Shown here one piece after another: positions 17,388 through 25,808 of a stretch of DNA of 64,000 bases. The notes under the pieces were generated by a model that made no database searches, had not been told where the DNA came from, and saw nothing but the letters and a program-made list of their open reading frames with translations. The stretch is from NCBI RefSeq assembly GCF_036985505.1, contig NZ_BTGQ01000008.1:1-64000 (forward strand), read 5' to 3'. Position 1 is the first letter of the stretch. Each line of letters opens with the position of its first letter. A program made the position numbers and the translations under genes. Source of the stretch: Croceitalea sp947503285 (GTDB lineage Bacteria; Bacteroidota; Bacteroidia; Flavobacteriales; Flavobacteriaceae).

Positions 17388-18278
17388 TTATCTTAAAACC
17401 GCTTTTAGTTGATTGCGATATTCAGACGGATTTTGGCCCGTAAAAACCTTGAAGGATTTATTGAAGTGCGAAAAATTATTGAAGCCACTCTCAAAACATA
17501 CTTCGGTAATGCTCATGGTCTGCTCGGCCAAAAGTTTTGAGGCATGCACCAAACGGTACTCATTTACGAACTGTACGAAAGTCTTATTGGTGATTTTTTT
17601 GAAATAGCGGCTAAATGATGGCACTGTCATACTTACCAGATCGGCTATTTCATCAAGACTGATATGTTCTTTGAAATTTGTCTTGACAAAATTAAAGACG
17701 ACATTAATACGGTCGTTGTCCTTTATTTCGGTCTGTATTGAAAAACCCTCGGCATTCAGTACCTTGAATTCATCTGAGGCACTCAACTCATTCAAGATAT
17801 TCAATATGGATAAGAGTCGCTGAAAATCGGTCTGATATTCTAAAACTTCCATTTTTTCACCAACCTTTTTCTTTGTCTTGCCCCCAAACGCAACACCGCC
17901 CTTGGCAATATCAAATAGTTTTTGGATGTTCTTCATTTCAGGAATCTCAAAAAAATCATTTCCAAGAAAATCCGGTTTCATTTGTATGACCGTTTCACTT
18001 TTATTGCCTGTTAGCCTATCCGTAAAACCACAATGGGGCAAGTTAGAACCAATTAAAATCAAATCACCATCCCCAAAATAGGAAACGTGACTTCCTATTT
18101 GCCTTTTGCCGGTTCCACCATTGATATAAACAAGTTCAAGTTCAGGATGGTAATGCCATGAAGTAAACTTGTTTTCATTGCCTTCCTCATATTTTTTATA
18201 GGTGAAAGAATGTCCAAAATTTGGAGCGATCGATTCAAATTTTGGTTTCTGTTTATGTAGTGCTATTGTCTTTTCCAT
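17388..18278 (-). CDS. AraC family transcriptional regulator (cupin sensor)
   Basis: 296 residues. The N-terminal ~130 residues are a cupin domain (SWHYHPELELVYI, LILIGSNLPHCGF). The C-terminal ~100 residues carry two helix-turn-helix motifs (ISLDEIADLVSMTVPSFSR and SITEVCFESGFNNFSHFNK) ending in the AraC signature FTGQNPSEYR. The same form is common in Bacteroidota regulators of sugar metabolism. Unusually it sits in an operon with alkB, recalling the link between Ada (also AraC-type) and AlkB in enteric bacteria, although the Ada methyltransferase domain is absent here. Confidence 0.92.
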   Translation of the reverse strand: MEKTIALHKQKPKFESIAPNFGHSFTYKKYEEGNENKFTSWHYHPELELVYINGGTGKRQIGSHVSYFGDGDLILIGSNLPHCGFTDRLTGNKSETVIQMKPDFLGNDFFEIPEMKNIQKLFDIAKGGVAFGGKTKKKVGEKMEVLEYQTDFQRLLSILNILNELSASDEFKVLNAEGFSIQTEIKDNDRINVVFNFVKTNFKEHISLDEIADLVSMTVPSFSRYFKKITNKTFVQFVNEYRLVHASKLLAEQTMSITEVCFESGFNNFSHFNKSFKVFTGQNPSEYRNQLKAVLR

Positions 18279-18316
18279 ATCGTAAAATTATACCTAACCA
18301 AAACAGGGATTCTATG

Positions 18317-18324
18317 CAAAATTA
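18317..18324 (-). promoter_or_regulatory. -7 element of the AraC-alkB operon
   Basis: TAATTTTG on the minus strand, 39 bp before the AraC start. No clear -33 box. It is placed to give a leader of about 35 bases. Confidence 0.35.
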
Positions 18325-18433
18325 CCTAAAATATATGCTATTTTAACTTTTAAGGATATTTAACATAGTATTTATGGTAAAATAGCATAGATATTGGAAA
18401 ATTCTGTAGTAGTATCGACGCTGCACATGGTGG

Positions 18434-18441
18434 TATGTTTG
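18434..18441 (+). promoter_or_regulatory. -7 element of the small secreted protein gene at 18477
   Basis: TATGTTTG matches TAnnTTTG and lies 35 bp before the ATG. No clear TTG box is seen at the -33 distance. Confidence 0.4.
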
Positions 18442-18476
18442 TAGCGTAATTTATTTACGAATCTAAAACGAGTGTT

Positions 18477-18848
18477 ATGACATCAATTTTGAAAAACACA
18501 TTAGTAGCGGCCTTCATGTTTACTACAGTAGTAAGTTTGGCCAACGGACCTAAAGGTACTTTTGATAAAAAGGCCTTAGAGGTGGAAAAAAACTTGATCA
18601 GTGTGGAGCTAGATCCAGTTTTTAAGAAAAAAGGACAGCGATTATTTGTTAACCTCTTGAACTTAGATCAAGAAAAAGTGACAATTAAAGTTATCGATAG
18701 CGAAGGAAGAATAGTTTTTAAAGAAGTTATCGAAGGTGATGTAGTAGTGGAAAAAGCATTCAATTTTGAAAAAGCTTTCGAAGGCAACTACACGGTCGTT
18801 GTGGTTGACAACAACGAGACTTTCAAAGAAAAGGTTGAAGTTAAGTAG
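18477..18848 (+). CDS. Small secreted beta-sandwich protein
   Basis: 123 residues with signal peptide of about 22 (TVVSLANG). The mature part (VKVIDSEGR-like strand VTIKVIDSEGRIVFKE, then NFEKAFEGNYTVVVVDN) has the strand pattern of the T9SS type A C-terminal fold, but it makes up almost the whole protein and lacks the usual cargo domain. Periplasmic or surface location is likely; function is unknown. It is monocistronic, with its own promoter and a strong terminator. Confidence 0.8.
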   Translation: MTSILKNTLVAAFMFTTVVSLANGPKGTFDKKALEVEKNLISVELDPVFKKKGQRLFVNLLNLDQEKVTIKVIDSEGRIVFKEVIEGDVVVEKAFNFEKAFEGNYTVVVVDNNETFKEKVEVK

Positions 18849-18877
18849 TTAAGTTTATAGTTAATTTATGTCAAAAG

Positions 18878-18905
18878 ACCCTGTCGTTTTCGACAGGGTT
18901 TTTTT
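18878..18905 (+). terminator. Rho-independent terminator after the small secreted protein gene
   Basis: Stem ACCCTGTCG / CGACAGGGT with loop TTTT, followed by eight or more T. It ends in the stop codon of the convergent MOSC gene. Confidence 0.9.
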
Positions 18906-19539
18906 ATAAAAATTTTTGTAATTTTTTTCTTTTTGACAGCGGTAACGCATCGTTGGACAGTGCCAGGTCTAAAATAGCTTTATTTTTTTCTTTGCTGTAC
19001 AACAATTCATAAAACGCTTTAACGGTCAATGCATTATCGGATGCTTCTACCAAAACCAACGAATCGGTTTTTTTGACCGTACCTTCCTCAAGAATTTTGA
19101 TGTAAGTGCCCGGATGGGCATGTGCTATAAATTCCTTTAAAATGTTTTGGGTACCAAAGCGAATACCCAGTTTAAAACAAGGCTCCCTTGGCTGGGTGAT
19201 TTGCACAAGGGCAGTACCTATTTTATAAATACTGCCGATTCTGATATTTGCTTCATCGAGACCCTGTACGGTCAAGTTTTCGCCGAACATACCCCAGTTC
19301 CATTGCAAATTCGGATACTTTCCCTTCCAATACGGGTAATTATCCGCTGCAAAAAGGTAACAAGCCTTGTATTCACCTCCATGATGTTTTCGGTCTATAA
19401 CGGTATCATTGACCACATCTTCTTTTTTTAAGAACAAAGGAGTTACAGTCGGATACTTGTAGATGCCTGTCTGAATAATTTTACCATTCCATTTTACATT
19501 GGTAGGTCTTCCAATATTGGTTGCTATTACTTTCATCAT
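18904..19539 (-). CDS. MOSC domain protein
   Basis: 211 residues. MOSC domain with the conserved cysteine in QPREPCFKLGIRFG and the DRKHHGGEYKACYLF and GMFGENLTVQGL motifs typical of YiiM-like proteins. MOSC domains bind molybdenum cofactor or pyridoxal-linked sulfur and act in sulfur transfer or in N-hydroxylated compound reduction. It ends in a basic C-terminus KRKKLQKFL. Two adjacent ATG codons are possible starts. Stands alone between two terminators. Confidence 0.88.
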   Translation of the reverse strand: MMKVIATNIGRPTNVKWNGKIIQTGIYKYPTVTPLFLKKEDVVNDTVIDRKHHGGEYKACYLFAADNYPYWKGKYPNLQWNWGMFGENLTVQGLDEANIRIGSIYKIGTALVQITQPREPCFKLGIRFGTQNILKEFIAHAHPGTYIKILEEGTVKKTDSLVLVEASDNALTVKAFYELLYSKEKNKAILDLALSNDALPLSKRKKLQKFL

Positions 19540-19548
19540 TATGAAGAT

Positions 19549-19577
19549 AAAAAAACCATCGCTGAAAGGCGATGGTT
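19549..19577 (-). terminator. Rho-independent terminator after the DUF6249 gene
   Basis: On the minus strand the stem AACCATCGC / GCGATGGTT, loop of 6, is followed by a run of T. It lies just upstream of the MOSC gene and stops transcription from the DUF6249 gene. Confidence 0.85.
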
Positions 19578-19602
19578 CGAATAAAAAAATATGGGTTGTC
19601 GG

Positions 19603-19956
19603 TTATTCTTGTTTTTCCATTTTTTTTGTTACGCTGAATCCTACCAGCAGTCCGATACCTGCCATAGTGATGATCGTGCCAGGGTAAGCAACCTCTTCAT
19701 AGACATTCAATATTTCGACCATTGCCGCAGCAGTGAATATGGCCAACCCGACACCAATAAGCAGAATTGCAAAGTTGATTAGAAAAATTTTCCAGGTGGC
19801 GAGACCATGTCCATTTTTGGTTTTTACAAAAATATTGGCATCGACCCCTTTTTCTATTAGTGCCAACCGCTCTTTATTTCGTGTTGAATAGAATAAATAG
19901 GTGATTGCGAATACCATTAAAAAAAAACTGATTGGGATTAAAATTCCTGCTGCCAT
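19603..19956 (-). CDS. DUF6249 membrane protein
   Basis: 117 residues from the ATG at 19956. Membrane segments at about 5-22 (ILIPISFFLMVFAITYLF), 55-75 and 90-107; the charged loop STRNKERLALIEKG after the first helix is the DUF6249 hallmark. The open frame runs to a TTG at 20016, but that lies inside a -7 promoter element, so the ATG is preferred. In Bacteroidota such proteins are often found beside ECF sigma genes, as here, and may belong to the same stress response. Function unknown. Confidence 0.82.
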   Translation of the reverse strand: MAAGILIPISFFLMVFAITYLFYSTRNKERLALIEKGVDANIFVKTKNGHGLATWKIFLINFAILLIGVGLAIFTAAAMVEILNVYEEVAYPGTIITMAGIGLLVGFSVTKKMEKQE

Positions 19957-20013
19957 GTTGTGATTGTTTTTTAATTGATTAATAAACTCGTTTTCCCTTA
20001 TGACGACAATTTT

Positions 20014-20021
20014 CAAATTTA
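20014..20021 (-). promoter_or_regulatory. -7 element of the DUF6249 gene
   Basis: TAAATTTG on the minus strand. It places the transcript start near 20010 and rules out the longer TTG-start frame. Confidence 0.4.
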
Positions 20022-20092
20022 GGTTACAATGAGGATTGTTTTTTTTTAAATTTATGTAACCTCCATGGTCTTATTACCGTCTTATGATTTAA

Positions 20093-20671
20093 ATGGAGCC
20101 AAATACCGACCAACCAAATATTGAGGCTATTTTAAATGGCGACTCACGAGAGTTTGCAAAAATTGTGGATGCCTATAAAAATTTGGTCTTCACAGTGGCC
20201 TTGCGAATGGTGAAGAATGCAGAGGAAGCTGAAGAGGTTGCTCAAGACACCTTTGTAAAGGTATACCGGTCATTGGCAAAGTTTAAGGGAGATTCCAAGT
20301 TTTCAACCTGGATTTACCGTATTGCCTACAATACCTGTTTGGATCGTATTAAAAAGCATAAAAAAGAAACACATCACATTGCTATCGACGAGATAGAAGG
20401 GTTTGAAATCAAACATATGGACAATGCACTTCACCACCTTATTGATAAAGAAAAATCAAAGCTGGTCAAAAAGTGTGTTGAAAGATTGGCACCAAAAGAC
20501 GCTGCTTTGATTACCTTTTTCTATTTTGAAGATAAAAACCTTGCTGAACTTGCATTGGTAATGGACTTGACTGAGAATAATGTAAAGGTGGCCTTGTTCA
20601 GGGCACGAAAACGTTTGGCGAAAGTATTAAAAGAACAGTTAAATTCTGAAACGATATACAATTATGAATGA
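20093..20671 (+). CDS. ECF RNA polymerase sigma factor (first)
   Basis: 192 residues. Region 2 contains NLVFTVALRMVKNAEEAEEVAQDTF and the FKGDSKFSTWIYRIAYN stretch that contacts the -10; region 4 has LAELALVMDLTENNVKVALFRARKRL. Group resembles the SigW/RpoE-like sigma-70 family members of Bacteroidota. The ATG of the next gene lies 8 bp inside its 3' end, the normal arrangement for a sigma/anti-sigma pair. The divergent DUF6249 gene shares its upstream region. Confidence 0.93.
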   Translation: MEPNTDQPNIEAILNGDSREFAKIVDAYKNLVFTVALRMVKNAEEAEEVAQDTFVKVYRSLAKFKGDSKFSTWIYRIAYNTCLDRIKKHKKETHHIAIDEIEGFEIKHMDNALHHLIDKEKSKLVKKCVERLAPKDAALITFFYFEDKNLAELALVMDLTENNVKVALFRARKRLAKVLKEQLNSETIYNYE

Positions 20672-21062
20672 TCAAGAAGAATTAAATCAGCTGATGGATC
20701 GGTTTATGAACGATGATAAACTGGAAACGCCTCCACTGGATTTCACCGATAAAGTAATGACTGCGGTTCATACGGTACAGCGTCGTAAGATCGTGTATCG
20801 ACCTTTAGTGCCAAAATATGTGATGATCATTGTTTTACTGTGTGTTGTCACTTTCACCGTGGTGGGAATTGCTTACGGTGACATGACTCTTGATATATCG
20901 CAATACCTATCGGGATTACAAGATGTTAATTTATGGTTTACCAACTTTTTTCATAGTGTAAAAATCTCAAATACATTGTCTTACACCATCGTTCTTACAG
21001 GTCTAATGGTCTGTATTCAAGTATTTTTTCTCAAAAAACATTTTGATAAGCGGTTTATTTAG
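20664..21062 (+). CDS. Probable anti-sigma membrane protein
   Basis: 132 residues. A cytoplasmic N-terminal part (MNDQEELNQLMDRFMNDDKLETPP) is followed by two membrane helices (about 50-70 and 105-125). It starts within the sigma gene and is coupled to it. No zinc-binding HxxxCxxC motif is present, so this is not the classical ZAS type; the anti-sigma role is inferred from position and topology. Its 3' end overlaps the convergent DoxX-like gene by 4 bp. Confidence 0.75.
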   Translation: MNDQEELNQLMDRFMNDDKLETPPLDFTDKVMTAVHTVQRRKIVYRPLVPKYVMIIVLLCVVTFTVVGIAYGDMTLDISQYLSGLQDVNLWFTNFFHSVKISNTLSYTIVLTGLMVCIQVFFLKKHFDKRFI

Positions 21063-21418
21063 AATTGCAAGTACCAGTAGGCCCAGTAGATGAGTCCGAA
21101 TTGCAATGGTAGTCGCACTATTAAAATCCATTTTGGAATTCCCGCTCCTGCTTTTTTGCCTGATAGCATGTGAACATGGACTATTAGAAAAACGACCAAC
21201 ATCAAGATGATGCCCCAAATAGAAATAGCCTTAGTTGGAGCAAAACAAAGCCCCAAACCCAAAATGATTTCTACGATACCACTCCAAAAAACTAATTCTT
21301 TGGGATGGGGTAAATACCGGGGCATAATTCGCAAATAGGCTTTTGGTTTTATAAAATGCATTATGCCCGCAATAATGTACATACCTGCCATGAGGTATAA
21401 ATGCCATGGATACTGCAT
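21059..21418 (-). CDS. DoxX-like membrane protein
   Basis: 119 residues, four membrane helices. The pattern LYLMAGMYIIAGIMHFIKPKAYLRIMP, followed by SGIVEIILGLGLCF, is characteristic of DoxX/MauE-like four-helix proteins. Members act in respiratory or redox functions, but this one has no cysteines that define a thiol role. It lies 3 bp after the membrane protein gene to its right, so the two form one minus-strand transcript. Confidence 0.8.
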   Translation of the reverse strand: MQYPWHLYLMAGMYIIAGIMHFIKPKAYLRIMPRYLPHPKELVFWSGIVEIILGLGLCFAPTKAISIWGIILMLVVFLIVHVHMLSGKKAGAGIPKWILIVRLPLQFGLIYWAYWYLQF

Positions 21419-21421
21419 AGT

Positions 21422-22756
21422 TTATTCCTTAAAATACCAAAAAGGGACTTGGGCCTCAAGCAGCTTTTGAATTGTGTCCTTATGTTTGCGAATTCTATTT
21501 AAATGCAGCACGTGTAGCCCTTCGGTAATGTCTCGAATGCCCAGGTTTGTCTCAAAACCAAGTTGTCCGGTATTATTTGTGGTTACGATGAAATCTGAAT
21601 CCATCTCCAAGGTGTCGATCTTAAAATAGTATGTTTCATTGAATATTTGCAAATACCTCTTTCTTAAACTATCACGTTGCGCCTTGGTCTTCCATTCATC
21701 TTGCCAGCTGGTGCCAAACTGAATTCCAGAAGAAAGCCCCCTACGGTCGTTTTTAGGTGTTAGGGTTGAATCGTAGGCGAAGATACGATCTTCCAAATTT
21801 TCACGAAACGGAATAAAGATGGGTAAATAGGGTGTTCGTATGATTTTTGATGGGATGACCATCTCACCCGGATAATCGCCTTCTTCCGTCATTAAATCCA
21901 GATAGTTTTCCTTATTGGCGAATTGTGATGAGGAATTTCGCTCCTTATTTAGAAAATTAGACTTTTCATATTCCAGTGAGGCGATTATCAATATTAATAT
22001 ATAGATAGGGGTCAACAATAAAATCAGCCTTTTACCAAATTTATTATCCAAAAAATTATAGACCAATGGCCTATATAAAAAGGACAGGGTCAAAAAACTG
22101 AATACCCAATAAATGGGAAAATAAAGCTTGGCTATGATCCTATTTCTTTTTAATAGGCCCTGGGTGATAAAGTCAAAGAATGTCAAAAACATTCCGATGG
22201 CCAAGAATACCATAAGTGTTATTCCAAACCCGTTTGAAATCCAATTCGGTAGATCATCATTATCAATGATGAATGTTGCTATCAGAACGAATGCTATGAT
22301 GACCACCGTTAAGGCCAGAACATAAAAAATCAACAGAAAGGAGACCGCGAATAAGATGCTACAATAATTCTCTAGGCTACCAATGTACCTGTCGAATGAA
22401 ACGATTCTCTTACTAAGGTATTTTTTAAATCGGTCGGCATATTTCAGTTTTTCAAATTCGATATCACCAGAAACATACCTAAGCCCCAGAGCACCGATCC
22501 ATAAACCCCTTAAGATGACATGCAGTAGTAGGTTGAAAAGTAAGATGGAACAAGCGGTCAGGGCCAAAAAGTAAATAACAAACCCATAGACTTGTTGTTC
22601 GTTACTGGCATTGACCATTTCAATTTTGATGGGCTCATAAGCCGTAAAAAGACCAAAAATCGCAAACCCCGAAATCAATAATTCCAATTCCCAACTTTGC
22701 TGTTGTAGGGAATCCAATAACTTTTTAAAAGAGGGGCTTTTATAATCGTTGTTCAT
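21422..22756 (-). CDS. Uncharacterised multi-pass membrane protein
   Basis: 444 residues. Membrane segments occur near residues 25-42, 60-85, 135-165, 175-200, 215-235 and 245-265; the last ~180 residues are soluble, acidic and face one side. The N-terminal motif SWELELLISGFAIFGLF is seen in a family found in Bacteroidota that I cannot name. No catalytic motif is apparent. Followed directly by the DoxX-like gene. Confidence 0.7.
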   Translation of the reverse strand: MNNDYKSPSFKKLLDSLQQQSWELELLISGFAIFGLFTAYEPIKIEMVNASNEQQVYGFVIYFLALTACSILLFNLLLHVILRGLWIGALGLRYVSGDIEFEKLKYADRFKKYLSKRIVSFDRYIGSLENYCSILFAVSFLLIFYVLALTVVIIAFVLIATFIIDNDDLPNWISNGFGITLMVFLAIGMFLTFFDFITQGLLKRNRIIAKLYFPIYWVFSFLTLSFLYRPLVYNFLDNKFGKRLILLLTPIYILILIIASLEYEKSNFLNKERNSSSQFANKENYLDLMTEEGDYPGEMVIPSKIIRTPYLPIFIPFRENLEDRIFAYDSTLTPKNDRRGLSSGIQFGTSWQDEWKTKAQRDSLRKRYLQIFNETYYFKIDTLEMDSDFIVTTNNTGQLGFETNLGIRDITEGLHVLHLNRIRKHKDTIQKLLEAQVPFWYFKE

Positions 22757-22794
22757 TAGTTTGGTTTAGTTGCTTTCAAGATAAAGCTTTTACA

Positions 22795-22827
22795 TAAAAA
22801 AACCGCCCTAATTCGAAAAGGGCGGTT
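22795..22827 (-). terminator. Rho-independent terminator after htpG
   Basis: On the minus strand the stem AACCGCCCT / AGGGCGGTT with a 9-base loop is followed by a run of eight T. It separates htpG from the membrane protein gene downstream. Confidence 0.88.
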
Positions 22828-22871
22828 CTATTATGAAAACCTTTTTTGGTTTTAAGATTACCGGGTCATTA

Positions 22872-24761
22872 TTATTTTATCATATCGTAACTACGGCTGA
22901 TAAAATTGGTCAATTCCTCACCCTTCAACAACCCTTTAGACAAGCGTGCCAAATCCAAGGATTGATTGATCAACCGTTCCCGCTTTTTGGCCGTTTTGGT
23001 ATTTAGGATCTCACCGACCAATTCGTGGTTCGTGTTTACGATAAGGTTGAACATATCTGGCATGTTGCCCATGCCAAACATACCGCCGCCACCTGTCTGC
23101 TGCATGTCTTTCATACGTCTCATAAATTCGGGCTCCGTTATGATAAAGGGCTGTGCAGAACTATCCATTGCTTCCAACTGAATGGTATAACCGCTTTGTT
23201 CACCAATGACCTTTTCCAAATCACCTTTTAGTTTTTCTTTTTCCTCATCAGACAATTTAGAAATGGCCGTATCTTCTTTTTTAATAAGGTTGTCAACATG
23301 ATCTGCATCGACACGGGCAAATGAAATCTTCTCTTTCGAAGTCTCTAATTTTTGCATTAGATGCGGTACAATGGGCGAGTCAAGTAATAATACCTCGTAA
23401 CCTTTGGCCTTTGCCGCTTCAATATAACTATGTTGCGATTCTTTATCAGAGGTATAAAGAATGACCAATTTTTCATCTTTATCGGTCTGGTTGTCCTTTA
23501 TTTTTTCTTGTAACTCTTCAAAAGTTAAATAAGATCCATCAACGGTTGGGAAGAGTGCGAATTTTTCGGCCTTTTCAAAGAATTTGTCCTCAGAAAGCAT
23601 ACCGTACTCTATCACCACTTTGATATCATTCCATTTTTGCTCGAAGTCTTCACGATTGTTTTTGAACAAAGAGTTCAATTTGTCTGCCACCTTTTTGGTG
23701 ATATACGAAGAAATCTTTTTTACGGCACCATCGGCTTGTAGATAAGAGCGCGAAACGTTCAACGGAATATCAGGTGAATCTATGACACCACGTAGCATGG
23801 TCAAAAATTCAGGTACTATACCCTCAACATTATCGGTTACGAAAACCTGGTTTTGATAAAGTTGTATTTTATCCTTCTGAATATTCATATCATTGGTCAA
23901 CTTAGGGAAATAAAGTATTCCCGTTAAGTTGAAAGGATAATCCACATTCAAATGAATATTAAATAAGGGTTCTTCAAATTGCATTGGGTACAACTCCCTA
24001 TAGAAACCTTTATAATCTTCTTCTTTTAAATCTGCCGGCTTTTTGGTCCACGCGGGATTAGGGTTGTTGATGATATTATCAACCTCTTGGGTTGGTGCGG
24101 GATCTTCTTCTTTCGCACCTTCTGGTTTTGGAAGTGTTTCCGTTTTAGTACCGAACTTAATCGGAATGGGCATGAACTTATTGTATTTAGACAACAAGGT
24201 ATTGATTCTTGACTCTTCTAAAAACTCCGTCGAATCTTCGGCGATGTGCAATACGATTTCAGTTCCCCTTTCGGTTTTATCGGTCTCTTTTAAATCAAAT
24301 TCGGGTGAGCCGTCACAGGTCCAATGTACCGCAGTCTCGTCTTTAAAACTTTTGGTGATGATCTCTACCTTCTCTGCGACCATAAAGGCCGAATAAAAAC
24401 CAAGGCCAAAATGCCCAATAATACCAGCATCTTTTCCGGCATCTTTATATTTGTCCAAGAATTCCTCAGCACCGGAAAAAGCTACCTCATTGATGTACTT
24501 TTTGACTTCTTCCTCTGTCATACCGACACCTTGGTCAATAATATGGATCTTCTTGTTATCCTTATCAACTTTTATTTCGATAATGGGATTGCCATATTCC
24601 ACCTTTGCCTCCCCAATTGCGCTAAGGTGTTTTAATTTCAACGTGGCATCCGTAGCGTTTGAAATTAATTCACGTAAAAAGATCTCATGATCACTATATA
24701 AAAACTTTTTTATCAAGGGAAAAATGTTCTCTACTGAAACATTGATTTTACCTGTAGCCAT
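22872..24761 (-). CDS. htpG: Molecular chaperone HtpG (Hsp90)
   Basis: 629 residues. The ATPase domain shows LRELISNATDATLK, IDQGVGMT and GHFGLGFYSAFMV, the GHKL nucleotide-binding motifs. The middle domain has the catalytic-loop arginine region (NVSRSYLQ). The C-terminal dimer domain contains a glycine/methionine-rich run (GGGGMFGMGNMPDMF). Residues about 225-245 hold an acidic, proline-rich linker larger than in E. coli HtpG. Helps fold and protect client proteins during stress. Monocistronic, with its own terminator. Confidence 0.97.
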   Translation of the reverse strand: MATGKINVSVENIFPLIKKFLYSDHEIFLRELISNATDATLKLKHLSAIGEAKVEYGNPIIEIKVDKDNKKIHIIDQGVGMTEEEVKKYINEVAFSGAEEFLDKYKDAGKDAGIIGHFGLGFYSAFMVAEKVEIITKSFKDETAVHWTCDGSPEFDLKETDKTERGTEIVLHIAEDSTEFLEESRINTLLSKYNKFMPIPIKFGTKTETLPKPEGAKEEDPAPTQEVDNIINNPNPAWTKKPADLKEEDYKGFYRELYPMQFEEPLFNIHLNVDYPFNLTGILYFPKLTNDMNIQKDKIQLYQNQVFVTDNVEGIVPEFLTMLRGVIDSPDIPLNVSRSYLQADGAVKKISSYITKKVADKLNSLFKNNREDFEQKWNDIKVVIEYGMLSEDKFFEKAEKFALFPTVDGSYLTFEELQEKIKDNQTDKDEKLVILYTSDKESQHSYIEAAKAKGYEVLLLDSPIVPHLMQKLETSKEKISFARVDADHVDNLIKKEDTAISKLSDEEKEKLKGDLEKVIGEQSGYTIQLEAMDSSAQPFIITEPEFMRRMKDMQQTGGGGMFGMGNMPDMFNLIVNTNHELVGEILNTKTAKKRERLINQSLDLARLSKGLLKGEELTNFISRSYDMIK

Positions 24762-24954
24762 AATCCAATTTTATTTTATGTTGTATTTGAAACTTCACAT
24801 TTTACTAATCACCCTGATATACCAAAAAAAGTACCAAGAGACATTGAGGTGACAAACTGACATTTTTACGGTCTTCATCGGTCGAATTGAAAAATTAACA
24901 TTTTTTTTGTTTAAAAAATTCTTTTTATAATTAAACAATACTTACTTTTGGTAT

Positions 24955-25062
24955 GGTTGTGGTAAACTAATTGCTATGAAAAAGAATTAGAACTACAAGT
25001 TTGTTTATTTATTGGTTAGGTTGTTGAAAACGCGCTACTACTTGGAAGCGCGTTTTCTTTTT
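24955..25062 (+). ncRNA. Candidate small RNA upstream of the TetR-type gene
   Basis: A -7-like element TACTTTTG at 24943-24950 is followed about 75 bp later by a strong terminator: stem AAAACGCGCT / AGCGCGTTTT (25027-25056) then CTTTTT. Only a four-codon frame (ATG at 24976) lies between. The unit would give an RNA of about 105 bases. No -33 box is clear and no RNA family is recognised, so this could also be a leader or attenuator. Confidence 0.35.
25027..25062 (+). terminator. Rho-independent terminator with no protein gene before it
   Basis: Ten-base-pair stem AAAACGCGCT / AGCGCGTTTT with a 10-base loop, followed by CTTTTT. The nearest gene on its left runs the other way. Confidence 0.85.
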
Positions 25063-25110
25063 ACTGATGAATTTGTAAATGCATTAACATCAAAATAGTT
25101 TGATAAATCG

Positions 25111-25118
25111 TATTTTTG
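25111..25118 (+). promoter_or_regulatory. -7 element of the TetR-AarF operon
   Basis: TATTTTTG, 17 bp before the ATG at 25136. It implies a leader of about 14 bases. Confidence 0.45.
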
Positions 25119-25135
25119 ATTAAACAGAATATACA

Positions 25136-25795
25136 ATGGCAGCAAAAACGAGTACGACGAAGATTTCAAAAGGGATTATTATAGGTTGGTATATGGATTT
25201 TGTTTTGGAACATGAAACACGTCCTAAATCCATTTACAAGTTTTGTAAACAGAACAAGATAAAGGAAGAGGATTTTTATAGGTTTTTTGGATCTTTTGAA
25301 TCGTTGCAAAAAGAAATATGGAACAGTTTCTATGCCAACACCATGGACTTATTGCAAAAAAATAAGGAATATGCAGGTTTTAGCAACAAAGATAAAATGC
25401 TATCATTTTTCTATACCTTTTTTGAGATACTGACCTTAAATAGAAGTTATGTGCTCTTTACCCTTGATAGCAATAGAAAGATGCTTGATAAAATGGGGGA
25501 GCTAAAAGGTTTAAGAAGTCATTTCAAAGACTACACTACGGAATTGATTGAAGAGGCAAATGCGGGTAAGACCATAAGGTTGACACAACGAAATCCACTT
25601 TTCTTTTCAGAGGGGGCTTGGATCCAATTTTTATTTCTTTTAAAGTTTTGGATGGACGATACTTCTGCTGGTTTTGAAAAAACCGATTTGGCCATCGAGA
25701 AATCGGTCACGACGAATTTTGATGTGTTCGACAATACACCCTTGGATAGCCTTATTGATTTCGGGAAATTCCTATACAAAGAAAATTTTGCCTAA
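25136..25795 (+). CDS. TetR-like transcriptional regulator
   Basis: 219 residues. The N-terminal ~60 residues contain a TetR-type helix-turn-helix (RPKSIYKFCKQNKIKEEDFYRFFGS), the rest is all-helical like the TetR ligand domain (FYTFFEILTLNRSYVLFTLD). The DNA-binding domain starts later than usual, after a short basic tail. It precedes the AarF-type gene by 13 bp and is almost certainly in the same transcript. In this pairing it may sense a lipid or quinone-related signal, which is speculation. Confidence 0.82.
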   Translation: MAAKTSTTKISKGIIIGWYMDFVLEHETRPKSIYKFCKQNKIKEEDFYRFFGSFESLQKEIWNSFYANTMDLLQKNKEYAGFSNKDKMLSFFYTFFEILTLNRSYVLFTLDSNRKMLDKMGELKGLRSHFKDYTTELIEEANAGKTIRLTQRNPLFFSEGAWIQFLFLLKFWMDDTSAGFEKTDLAIEKSVTTNFDVFDNTPLDSLIDFGKFLYKENFA

Positions 25796-25808
25796 CCTAT
25801 AAATATAT

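Larger units (their letters stand above)
24762..25135. other. Intergenic region between htpG and the TetR-type gene (374 bp)
   Basis: Contains a TGACA-aac-TGACA direct repeat (24850-24862) that may belong to htpG control, a -7-like TACTTTTG (24943-24950), a four-codon frame, and a strong rightward terminator (25027-25062). No protein gene is visible. Confidence 0.6.

Noticed and set aside
24976..24990. Four-codon frame as a leader peptide
   Set aside because: Too short to support; no amino-acid run or downstream attenuated gene is evident.
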